Below, one piece after another: positions 26,846-33,595 of a stretch of 64,000 bases of DNA. This DNA is from Polaribacter vadi (lineage in GTDB: Bacteria; Bacteroidota; Bacteroidia; Flavobacteriales; Flavobacteriaceae), in NCBI RefSeq assembly GCF_001761365.1, contig NZ_CP017477.1, forward strand, positions 3,462,001 to 3,526,000, given 5' to 3'. A program made the translations under genes and the position numbers. How positions within the stretch are numbered: the first letter of the stretch is position 1; each line of letters opens with the position of its first letter. Below the pieces are notes generated by a model. That model ran no database searches, was not told where the DNA came from, and saw only the letters and a program-made list of their open reading frames with translations.

Positions 26846-27541
26846 TTAAATAGTTAAACTTTGTTTTAATTTTTCTAAATCTTTTATTTTTTTTCTTCCT
26901 GGCTCACTTTCAAATTTACTATTTACATCTAAAGCATAAATTGGTAAATTAGATTTTGCCATTATTTTTACTTGTTCTAAATCATCCAAACTTATTCCTC
27001 CACTTAAAAAGAAAGGTTTTTCAAAAGGGTATTTTTCTAAAACAGACCAATCGAATTTAGTTCCATTTCCTCCTCTTTCTTTTCCTTTGGTGTCGAATAA
27101 AAAATAATCAACAATGTTTACATAAGGTTTTAAAATATCAAAATTAAATTCACCTTTAATTCCAAAAACTTTAATAATTTCTATTGCTGATTTAGAAATA
27201 TAATGTTGATTTTTTTTCTTTTTGATCTCTTTATTTTCTTCAATAAATAACGCTCTTCTTTCTGCCAAGTGATTTTTTAAATCACTTACATATTTTTCTG
27301 ATTCATCTCCATGTAATTGAATGGCATCTAATCTGTATTCTTCAATTAAAGAAATTACAATTTCGATATGCTCATTTACAAAAACTCCTGTTTTTTTAAT
27401 TGATGCTGGCAAATCAGGTATAATCCCTTCAAAATTTCTTTTCGATTTTTCATAAAAAATAAACCCTAAATAATCAGGTTTTAATGCAGCAACATCTTGG
27501 ATGTTTTCTACATATTTCATTCCACAAACTTTCAACTTCAT
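26846..27541 (-). CDS. trpF: Phosphoribosylanthranilate isomerase
   Basis: 231 residues from the ATG at 27541, which opens MKLKVCGMKYVENI as the family does. A start 18 bases earlier is possible but gives an atypical N-terminus and a longer overlap. KVCGMKY, YLGFIFYEKSKR, LDAIQLHGDE and FFLSGGISLDD are conserved. The chosen start gives an ATGA overlap of 4 bases with the glycosylase gene upstream, so the two are translationally coupled. The central segment (ENKEIKKKKNQHYISKSA) is a lysine-rich insertion that makes it longer than usual. Confidence 0.93.
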   Translation of the reverse strand: MKLKVCGMKYVENIQDVAALKPDYLGFIFYEKSKRNFEGIIPDLPASIKKTGVFVNEHIEIVISLIEEYRLDAIQLHGDESEKYVSDLKNHLAERRALFIEENKEIKKKKNQHYISKSAIEIIKVFGIKGEFNFDILKPYVNIVDYFLFDTKGKERGGNGTKFDWSVLEKYPFEKPFFLSGGISLDDLEQVKIMAKSNLPIYALDVNSKFESEPGRKKIKDLEKLKQSLTI

Positions 27542-28074
27542 AGTATTATTGTTTTCCAATTATTTAACTTTTCTCTAAATGAAAATCTAGCATTTGCTGG
27601 GCTTGTTGATAAAACAAGATTGTAAGTAATATCTTCTATTTCACTAAAATACTTATAATATAATTTTTCCGCTTTTTGACCATTAAAAATTACTTGTTTT
27701 ACTGACGGATACATTTCAATAATTTCATTAATAGGATTTGGAACTTCATTTTTAATATCAGAATCCAAACTTGTTTTTCTGTTTGCAAATTGACAGATAT
27801 CCCAAATTGCAATATGATTTCTTATCAAAACATCAATTCTTTCAGCATAATTTTCGCTGTAAATTTCATCAGTTAATTCAAAAATTATTTTCCAAAACGA
27901 ATTTCTTTTATTCGCGTAATATTGTTGTTGTTTCAAAGATTGTTTTCCTGGCATTGTTCCTAATATAAATATTGTAGGATTTTGTGGTAAAATAGGATCA
28001 AAAGATAAAGCCCCTGTTTCTCCTAAGAAAATCAAGTTAGAATCGTTTTCTGTATTTTTACTTTTGTGAATCAA
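27538..28074 (-). CDS. Uracil-DNA glycosylase superfamily protein, deoxyinosine glycosylase-like
   Basis: 178 residues from a TTG at 28074; no ATG gives the conserved N-terminal ETGALSFDPILPQN. TIFILGTMPGKQSLKQQQYY with ANKRNSFWKIIF matches family 6 UDG (hypoxanthine-DNA glycosylase), and VIFNGQKAEKLYYKYF and LSTSPANARFSF complete the fold. It removes deaminated bases from DNA. It is embedded in the trp operon between trpC and trpF and overlaps trpF by 4 bases, so its expression should follow tryptophan supply unless it has its own promoter. Confidence 0.82.
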   Translation of the reverse strand: MIHKSKNTENDSNLIFLGETGALSFDPILPQNPTIFILGTMPGKQSLKQQQYYANKRNSFWKIIFELTDEIYSENYAERIDVLIRNHIAIWDICQFANRKTSLDSDIKNEVPNPINEIIEMYPSVKQVIFNGQKAEKLYYKYFSEIEDITYNLVLSTSPANARFSFREKLNNWKTIIL

Positions 28075-28141
28075 TCTTTTTTCTAATATTTTATTTTCTC
28101 ATCAGTCAAAATTCCTTTTCTTAAGCAAAGTTAAGATGGAT

Positions 28142-28933
28142 TTATGATCTCAATTGGCTTATAAATTCCTGACATGCTTCTCCAGGATTCTCTTGTTTCA
28201 TAAAGTTTTCTCCTATTAAAAAACCTTGAAAACCATATTCTTTCAATCCTGTAATAATTCTTGGGTCAGAAATTCCACTTTCTGAAACCTTAACACACGT
28301 ATCTGGAATTTGACTTGCCAATTTAATGGAATGCTCTAAATCTACCTCAAAAGTCTTTAAATTTCTATTATTGATTCCGATTATTTTGTTATCCAAATCA
28401 TTAATTTTATCTAAATCTTCTTGTGTATGCACTTCATACAAAACCTCTAACCCTAAATCTGTAGCAAGATTTCCGTAGTTTTTTAATTCTGTTGCTGTTA
28501 AACACGAAGCAATCAGTAAAATTACATCTGCACCAATGGCTTTTGCTTCCACAATTTGGAATCCATCAACCACAAAATCTTTTCTTAAAATTGGTTTTAT
28601 TTGGTTGATAACTCTAGCTTCCATCAAATCTGCCATAGTTCCTCCAAAAAAAGAAGTGTCTGTTAAAATAGATTGTGCAGCTACGTTTGCATCCAAATAT
28701 CCATTAGTAACATCAGCAATTGTAGCTTTGTCGTTTATAATTCCTTTTGATGGAGATTGACGTTTAAACTCAGCAATAATTCCTGTTGAACCGACTTCCA
28801 ACAAAGATTTTTTCAAAGAAATTGTAGATCTTTTAAACTTCGGACTTTGTACTAATTTTTGAACAGGAACTTCTGCTTTTATCTTAGCGATTTCCTTCTT
28901 TTTAAATGCGATAATTTTATCTAGTATAGTCAT
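28142..28933 (-). CDS. trpC: Indole-3-glycerol-phosphate synthase
   Basis: The protein has 263 residues. IIAEFKRQSPSKGII, QPILRKDFVVDGFQI-like KPILRKDFVVDGFQIVEA, GINNRNLKTFEVD and VSESGISDP are all conserved. It forms indole-3-glycerol phosphate. Its start is one base after the stop of the 59-residue protein upstream. Downstream a 67-base spacer precedes the glycosylase gene. Confidence 0.96.
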   Translation of the reverse strand: MTILDKIIAFKKKEIAKIKAEVPVQKLVQSPKFKRSTISLKKSLLEVGSTGIIAEFKRQSPSKGIINDKATIADVTNGYLDANVAAQSILTDTSFFGGTMADLMEARVINQIKPILRKDFVVDGFQIVEAKAIGADVILLIASCLTATELKNYGNLATDLGLEVLYEVHTQEDLDKINDLDNKIIGINNRNLKTFEVDLEHSIKLASQIPDTCVKVSESGISDPRIITGLKEYGFQGFLIGENFMKQENPGEACQEFISQLRS

Positions 28934-28934
28934 T

Positions 28935-29114
28935 TTAAGACTTTGTTTTATTAATATTCTTATTTCTATATTTTAAGAAAAAGTAAATGATAACTCCAAC
29001 AATCAAGCCAATTGCAGCTTGTTTAAAAAGCTCTTTTGTTTGGATTCCTATAACAGCTCCCATTAAAAAGAAAGCTGGAATAATTAAAATTATATTATTT
29101 TTCTTTTTTGTCAT
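28935..29114 (-). CDS. Small two-segment membrane protein inside the trp operon
   Basis: The protein has 59 residues, opening MTKKKNNIILIIPAFFLMGA. It has a positively charged N-terminus, a hydrophobic segment (8-23), a short polar loop (QTKELFKQ), a second hydrophobic segment (31-47) and a basic tail. It fits exactly between trpD and trpC: its ATG is one base after the trpD stop, and its TAA is one base before the trpC ATG. Such tight packing indicates a translated gene. I do not recognise a family, and no role in tryptophan synthesis is known to me. Confidence 0.75.
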   Translation of the reverse strand: MTKKKNNIILIIPAFFLMGAVIGIQTKELFKQAAIGLIVGVIIYFFLKYRNKNINKTKS

Positions 29115-29115
29115 T

Positions 29116-30105
29116 TTATAAATTTACTAATTTATCTAATGTTTGTTTTGCTTTCAATCCAAAAAGTGAATCTTTTGCTTCCTCAAAAGCAGCTTCAAAA
29201 GACTTTTTATCATCAACAATTGTTAAGGCAAAAGCAGCATTTGTTAATACCACATTATTTTGTGCTTCTGTTCCACTACCCTCTAAAATAGATTTAAAAA
29301 TTTTTGCTGCATCTGCAACCGAATTTCCTCCAAAGATTTCTGATTGTTGAATTCTTTTTTGTCCTAAATCTTCTGGATTTATTATTTGTTCTCCGTTTTT
29401 AGTAAAGAATTTAAATCCGCTTGTTAAAGAGATTTCATCATAACCATCTAATGCATGAATAATCCCATAATTGATGTCTTCTTCTTGCAGAATGTAATTA
29501 TACAAACGTGCAACTTCTAAATTAAAAGTTCCTAACATATGGTTTTTTGGTGAACTTGGGTTTACCAAAGGGCCTAACATATTAAAGAACGTTTTTAATG
29601 CCAACGCTTTTCTGGTTCCACTTACAGCTTTCATTGCTGGATGGAATTTTGGAGCATGTAAAAAACAAATATTTGCTTTCTCTAAATGTTCTCTCAAAAT
29701 ACTTTCATCATTGGTGAAATTATACCCAAAACTCTCTAACATATCTGAAGAACCAGATTGCGAAGACACAGAATAATTACCATGTTTTGCTACTTTTTGT
29801 CCTGTTCCTGCAACAATAAAAGAAGTTAAAGTTGATATATTAAACGTATCTTTTCCATCTCCACCAGTTCCAACAATATCAATTGTATTATAAGCTGATA
29901 AATCTACTTTTATAGCCAATTCATTTAATGCATTTCTAAAACCAGAAAGTTCATCTGCTGTAATAGGTCGCATCATAAAAACGGTCATAAAAGATGCTAA
30001 ATGTGCATCATTATATTTCTCTGCAGCAATATCTTTTAAGATTTGTGTTGCTTCAGATTTAGACAATCTTTCGTGATTATATAATTTATTTAAAATATCC
30101 TTCAT
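29116..30105 (-). CDS. trpD: Anthranilate phosphoribosyltransferase
   Basis: 329 residues from the ATG at 30105 (MKDILNKLYNHERLSKSEA). The frame is open to 30165, but that extension is rich in Arg, unlike the family, and translates a repeat. The PRPP motif GTGGDGKDTFNIST, KHGNYSVSSQSGSSDMLE and GPLVNPSSPKNHMLGTF are present. It joins anthranilate to PRPP. Confidence 0.95.
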   Translation of the reverse strand: MKDILNKLYNHERLSKSEATQILKDIAAEKYNDAHLASFMTVFMMRPITADELSGFRNALNELAIKVDLSAYNTIDIVGTGGDGKDTFNISTLTSFIVAGTGQKVAKHGNYSVSSQSGSSDMLESFGYNFTNDESILREHLEKANICFLHAPKFHPAMKAVSGTRKALALKTFFNMLGPLVNPSSPKNHMLGTFNLEVARLYNYILQEEDINYGIIHALDGYDEISLTSGFKFFTKNGEQIINPEDLGQKRIQQSEIFGGNSVADAAKIFKSILEGSGTEAQNNVVLTNAAFALTIVDDKKSFEAAFEEAKDSLFGLKAKQTLDKLVNL

Positions 30106-30270
30106 AAAGCCCCTTTTAATTTCCCTATTTCGTCTGCGCTCAATACAAGCTCCAGGGAAAAACACTCTTATGTTAATTTTATTCTCTTTTATTTCTAAAA
30201 TCTTTGCTTTCGCAAAAATGTAATTTTTTCATTTTATCGCAAACTTGCTAGTTGCTTCCCTTTGGGAAGG

Positions 30271-30855
30271 TTAGGATGGGCTTTTGTATTTTTCTATAAA
30301 ATTCGTAACCAATTGTTCTCCAACATCAGTCAAAATAGATTCTGGATGAAACTGAACTGCAGAAATTGGATATAATTTATGCTCAATTGCTTGAATTAAA
30401 CCATCTTCATCTCTTGCAGTAACTTGCAAATCTTCTGGAAAACCTTCATCTGTTGCTGCCCAAGAATGATATCTTGCTGCTAAAAATTTTTCAGGAACAT
30501 CTTTAAAAATAATTGCTTCTTTTAAAGTTACTTCCATTTCTGTAGCAACTCCATGAAAAACATCTTCTAAATTGATGATTTTTCCTCCAAAAACTTCTGT
30601 AATTGCTTGCAAACCTAAACAAACTCCAAATATGGGTTTGATCCCTGCATATTTTTTAATTACGTCTTTTAAAATTCCTGCTTCATCAGGAATTCCAGGT
30701 CCTGGAGATAGCATAATCATATCGTAATTATTTACATCTTCCAAACTGATTTCATCGTTTCTAAAAACTGCAGGAAAATTTCCTGTGATTTTTTCAACCA
30801 TGTGAACCAAATTGTAGGTAAACGAATCGTAATTATCTAAAATTAATATTTTCAT
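30271..30855 (-). CDS. trpG: Anthranilate synthase glutamine amidotransferase subunit
   Basis: The protein has 194 residues. LDNYDSFTYNLVHMVE, LSPGPGIPDEAGI, the nucleophile Cys in IFGVCLGLQAI, and the His-Glu pair in AVQFHPESILT show a complete class I amidotransferase. It supplies ammonia to TrpE. Its last codons (KSPS, stop) lie inside a small hairpin repeat, CTTCCCTTTGGGAAG with GGATGGG, at 30255-30281. Its leader carries the AT-rich repeat. It could also serve para-aminobenzoate synthesis, as in Bacillus. Confidence 0.95.
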   Translation of the reverse strand: MKILILDNYDSFTYNLVHMVEKITGNFPAVFRNDEISLEDVNNYDMIMLSPGPGIPDEAGILKDVIKKYAGIKPIFGVCLGLQAITEVFGGKIINLEDVFHGVATEMEVTLKEAIIFKDVPEKFLAARYHSWAATDEGFPEDLQVTARDEDGLIQAIEHKLYPISAVQFHPESILTDVGEQLVTNFIEKYKSPS

Positions 30856-31015
30856 ATTTTTTTGTTGTGTAATCGTTTAATCGTGGATTTGTTTAATTGT
30901 TGTAAAGTGTTTATATACTTTATAAATTATAAAAATCACAAATACTATATTAATAATATTCCAAATATTCCTAAAAGTATATTTGTAATTGCAAATATTT
31001 TCTTCATTCCTCAAT

Positions 31016-31092
31016 GTGCGTTAGGGATTGAAACGACATCCTTTTTTCTTTTTCTGAAAAAAGATATAGTGGAAAGCCCGTTAAAACGCCCA
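31016..31092 (-). repeat. Dispersed intergenic element, copy A (between trpE and trpG)
   Basis: It runs TGCGTTAGGGATTGAAACGA ... AGTGGAAAGCCCGTT ... AACGCCCAA. The minus strand aligns with a second copy at 61177-61270: both share TTGGGCGTTT, GGCTTT, ATCTTTTT, AAAAAGGAT, CAATCC and TAACGCA in the same order. The elements are imperfectly palindromic and have no reading frame. Confidence 0.7.
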
Positions 31093-31102
31093 AATAAATA
31101 TC

Positions 31103-32494
31103 CTAAATATTCTCTGCCAAAATTAACGCTTTTTTTAAGGCTGCTAATTTATTATTTACTTCTTGTAATTCCTTTTTTTCATCAGAATGAATTACGATTC
31201 CTGCTCCTGCTTGCGAGTACAAAACGTTGTTTTTACTCACAAAAGAACGGATTGCAATCGCCAAATTCACGGAACCATCCAAACCAATAATACCAACTGC
31301 ACCACCATAAAATCCACGAGTTTGGTTTTCATATTTGTTAATTAATTCCATCGCTTTGTATTTTGGAGCGCCACTTAATGTTCCTGCAGGGAAAGTATCG
31401 CCCACAATTTCTATGGGATTTCCTTTGATTTTTCCACGAACTGTAGAAACCAAATGAATTACGTGACTAAAATATTGTACTTCCTTGAAAATCTCAACAG
31501 TTACATTATCAGCATGTTTGCTTAAATCGTTTCTAGCCAAATCTACTAACATTACATGTTCTGCAGTTTCCTTTTTATCTTCGGATAATTTTTTACCTAA
31601 TTTCCTGTCTTCTGCAATATCGCCAGTTCTTCTAAACGTTCCTGCAATTGGATTTATGGTTGCTTTTCCTTCGGATATTTTAATTTGCGCTTCTGGTGAA
31701 GAACCCATTAATTTGAAACTTCCATAATCGAAATAAAACAAATATGGAGAAGGATTTATAGAACGCAAAGCTCTATACACATTAAACTCATCGCCTTTAA
31801 ATTTTTGCTGAAATTGGCGAGATAAAACCAATTGAAAAACATCACCTCTTTTACAATGCGATTTTGCTTTTTTTACATATTCGATAAATTCTTCGCCTGT
31901 AACATTAGAAGTTTCTTCACCAACAATTTCGAATTTTTGTGTATTAAATGCTTGCGCATCAATAATGGTGTTTATTTCATGAATTCTCGATTCAGTTCCT
32001 TCTTCAATATTTTCTATTAAGGTCATTTCATCATTAAAATGATTAATGGCAATAATAAATCTGTAAAAACTGTATTGCATTTCTGGAATTGCAGAAGGTG
32101 CTTTTTTGTTCGTGAACTTTATGTTTTCGAAATATTGAACAGAATCAAAAGTTGTATAACCATATAAACCATTAAATGATTTTAATTCAGCAGGACAATC
32201 CAAATCAATTGAATTCGTGAATTTATCGAACAATTCATAGAAATTTTTATCAATTGGTTTGCTTTCTATTTCTGTCCCTTTATGTGAAATTGAAAATTGG
32301 TAATCATCCACTTTCATTGTTAAGATAGGCTCAATTGCAATAAAAGAGAAACTTTCTTCTTTACTATGATAGTCTGAACTTTCTAACAAAAGCGTGTTTG
32401 CAAATTTATCTCTAAAACGTAAATACAAGCCTACAGGTGTTACTGTGTCTGATATTTTTTGTTTGTGAATCGATTTAAAATGTGTTTTTTTCAT
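31103..32494 (-). CDS. trpE: Anthranilate synthase component I
   Basis: The protein has 463 residues. The N-terminal LLESSDYHSKEESFSFIAIEP contains the LLES motif tied to tryptophan feedback in this family. The chorismate-binding core has VFQLVLSRQF, PSPYLFYFDYGSFKLMGSSPE, INPIAGTFRRTGD and QAGAGIVIHSDEKKE. It makes anthranilate from chorismate with TrpG. It is first structural gene of the operon and lies 84 bases after the attenuator. Confidence 0.96.
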   Translation of the reverse strand: MKKTHFKSIHKQKISDTVTPVGLYLRFRDKFANTLLLESSDYHSKEESFSFIAIEPILTMKVDDYQFSISHKGTEIESKPIDKNFYELFDKFTNSIDLDCPAELKSFNGLYGYTTFDSVQYFENIKFTNKKAPSAIPEMQYSFYRFIIAINHFNDEMTLIENIEEGTESRIHEINTIIDAQAFNTQKFEIVGEETSNVTGEEFIEYVKKAKSHCKRGDVFQLVLSRQFQQKFKGDEFNVYRALRSINPSPYLFYFDYGSFKLMGSSPEAQIKISEGKATINPIAGTFRRTGDIAEDRKLGKKLSEDKKETAEHVMLVDLARNDLSKHADNVTVEIFKEVQYFSHVIHLVSTVRGKIKGNPIEIVGDTFPAGTLSGAPKYKAMELINKYENQTRGFYGGAVGIIGLDGSVNLAIAIRSFVSKNNVLYSQAGAGIVIHSDEKKELQEVNNKLAALKKALILAENI

Positions 32495-32578
32495 TAATTC
32501 TGAATTTATTTCAGTAATTTATATTTTGTTCTCATTTCTTCCTTTTCAGGAAGATTAAGAGCGCTTTAATTTTGGCTA

Positions 32579-32610
32579 TAAAAAAAGGCTTATCGTGAGA
32601 TAAGCCTTTT
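32579..32610 (-). terminator. trp attenuator: intrinsic terminator between leader peptide and trpE
   Basis: On the minus strand a 12-bp stem AAAAGGCTTATC / GATAAGCCTTTT with a 4-base loop is followed by seven T residues. The loop region contains TCTCAC (32595-32600), complementary to GTGAGA at 32637-32642 just after the leader stop, giving an antiterminator. A third pairing, CTCTCTTA (32651-32658) with TAAGTGAG (32638-32645, one mismatch), completes a classical 1:2, 2:3, 3:4 set. Confidence 0.88.
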
Positions 32611-32642
32611 ATATATATATAAAATACAGGATTAGTTCTCAC

Positions 32643-32693
32643 TTATTTATTAAGAGAGTTCCACCACCAAATATTTTTTGTATTATTTATCAT
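32643..32693 (-). CDS. trpL: trp leader peptide with three consecutive Trp codons
   Basis: A 16-residue frame, MINNTKNIWWWNSLNK, reads ATG at 32693 to TAA at 32643. Three tandem TGG codons are very unlikely by chance in DNA this AT-rich. Segment 1 of the attenuator (32651-32658) begins right after the Trp codons. A ribosome stalled there for lack of Trp-tRNA would free segment 2 to pair with segment 3 and allow read-through into trpE. The leader begins only 7 bases after the promoter -7 box, so the transcript is probably almost leaderless. Confidence 0.9.
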   Translation of the reverse strand: MINNTKNIWWWNSLNK

Positions 32694-32700
32694 TGTTGCA

Positions 32701-32732
32701 CAAATGTAAAGAGGGATTTTTGTTTGACCAAA
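32701..32732 (-). promoter_or_regulatory. trp operon promoter
   Basis: On the minus strand a -33 TTTG (32732-32729) is separated by 20 bases from a -7 TACATTTG (32708-32701). Both match the Bacteroidota consensus. Confidence 0.8.
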
Positions 32733-33089
32733 TTTTAAGCAATCTTTTTTGTATCAACTTTAATTTTAGAATTGATAAGTTAAATCAAACAGATTTTAAC
32801 TTACATATTGAAATCATATTATTAAAAAATGTTTCATATTATAATAGATTTATAAAATATGATTTATAAAAACAATTATAATGTGTTATTTTGTAGCTCA
32901 AACTTGTGTTTGATTTGAATTTACTGAATTAATAGATGCACCAATGATTTTTATTATAAATTGTTGGTGTGTTTTATTTAATTTTTATCGATTTAATAAT
33001 TAAACATCAATATTTTACAAATACAATAAGTATTCTTTAGATTGTAAAAAGAGATACTTAAACTGGTTCTGTATAAAATTTATTTAACA
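32733..33089. other. Non-coding spacer between the divergent trp and gat operons
   Basis: About 357 AT-rich bases with no credible gene. An imperfect hairpin AAGTATTCTTT / AAAGAGATACTT lies at about 33029-33062, shortly upstream of the gat -7 box, and could be a regulatory site. I see nothing else. Confidence 0.4.
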
Positions 33090-33097
33090 TATATTTG
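33090..33097 (+). promoter_or_regulatory. Promoter -7 box of the gat operon (TATATTTG)
   Basis: Perfect TAnnTTTG match, 40 bases before the leader peptide start. The -33 region is weak (no TTTG at the expected place). Confidence 0.65.
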
Positions 33098-33137
33098 CCA
33101 GCAATCACGAAAAAATACTGATTTAGTTCAGCTTAAA

Positions 33138-33185
33138 ATGATCATAAATAATAACAATCTTAATTTTAATAATCCTAATTTTTAG
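33138..33185 (+). CDS. Asn-rich leader peptide of the gatCA-gatB::aspS operon
   Basis: A 15-residue frame, MIINNNNLNFNNPNF, from ATG 33138 to TAG 33185. Eight of 15 codons are Asn (seven AAT, one AAC), including a run of four. It lies between a -7 box (33090) and a strong intrinsic terminator (33212), the same order as trpL on the other side of the spacer. The operon it precedes can produce Asn-tRNA, so the leader likely senses Asn-tRNA charging. This is inferred from layout; no such leader is known to me for gat genes. Confidence 0.7.
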   Translation: MIINNNNLNFNNPNF

Positions 33186-33244
33186 GATAAGAAGGTTATT
33201 GTATAAAATAGAAAAAAGCCTTCCAAATTTGGAAGGCTTTTTTT
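33186..33244 (+). terminator. Putative Asn attenuator: terminator with alternative antiterminator pairing
   Basis: Terminator: palindrome with arms AAAAAAGCCTTCCAAA (33212-33227) and its complement to 33243, then T to 33244, 16 bases before the gatC start. Antiterminator: GAAGGTT (33191-33197) can pair with AGCCTTC (33217-33223), 7 bp with one G-U. A 1:2 hairpin, ATCCTAA (33172-33178) with TTAGGAT (33182-33188), overlaps the last leader codons and stop. A ribosome at the stop would cover 33191-33197 and favour the terminator. One stalled at the Asn codons would leave it free. Confidence 0.72.
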
Positions 33245-33260
33245 AGTAAAAAGTATAGAA

Positions 33261-33524
33261 ATGAGTAAAATGATGACAGTAGACGTTTTGTCTAGTATTA
33301 AAGGAGCAAAGCCTTCAGAAACTGTAAATAAATTATTTGATGTAATAAAAAATGCCAACATCAACAATACTACTATTGTTGAAAATAAAAATGCTGTTTT
33401 TTTAGATGATTTAAGAGAAGATGTTGTGGTTGATAGTTCTGAAATTGAAAAACAAATTATCATTGAAAATTTTCCTAAAGAGAAAAACGGCTATTTAGTA
33501 GTTGCAAAAGTAATAGAAGAATAA
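33261..33524 (+). CDS. gatC: GatC-like subunit of Asp-tRNA(Asn)/Glu-tRNA(Gln) amidotransferase
   Basis: The protein has 87 residues. The C-terminal half fits GatC: NAVFLDDLREDVV, then FPKEKNGYLVVAKVIEE, matching the LRED and GYxxVPKVIE positions. The N-terminal helix pair is shorter and diverged compared with the usual 95-100 residues. It stands immediately before gatA, where GatC is expected. By family it bridges GatA and GatB. Because only half the protein is recognisable, the assignment leans on context. Confidence 0.65.
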   Translation: MSKMMTVDVLSSIKGAKPSETVNKLFDVIKNANINNTTIVENKNAVFLDDLREDVVVDSSEIEKQIIIENFPKEKNGYLVVAKVIEE

Positions 33525-33595
33525 AAATTAGTTTCTAGTTGTTGGTTTTTGGTAATTTGTAAAAACCAACTGAAATAAAATATCAAAGCTTACTT

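Noticed and set aside
30106..30165. A 20-residue N-terminal extension of trpD
   Set aside because: It is Arg-rich, translates a repeat element (GAGCGCAGACGAAA) and is absent from the family's usual start.
32678..32869. A plus-strand frame of 63 codons over the trp promoter
   Set aside because: It overlaps the trpL frame and trp promoter on the other strand and has no recognisable content.
33029..33062. An imperfect hairpin upstream of the gat promoter as a terminator
   Set aside because: No gene reads into it from either side and it lacks a T run; left as a possible regulatory site only.
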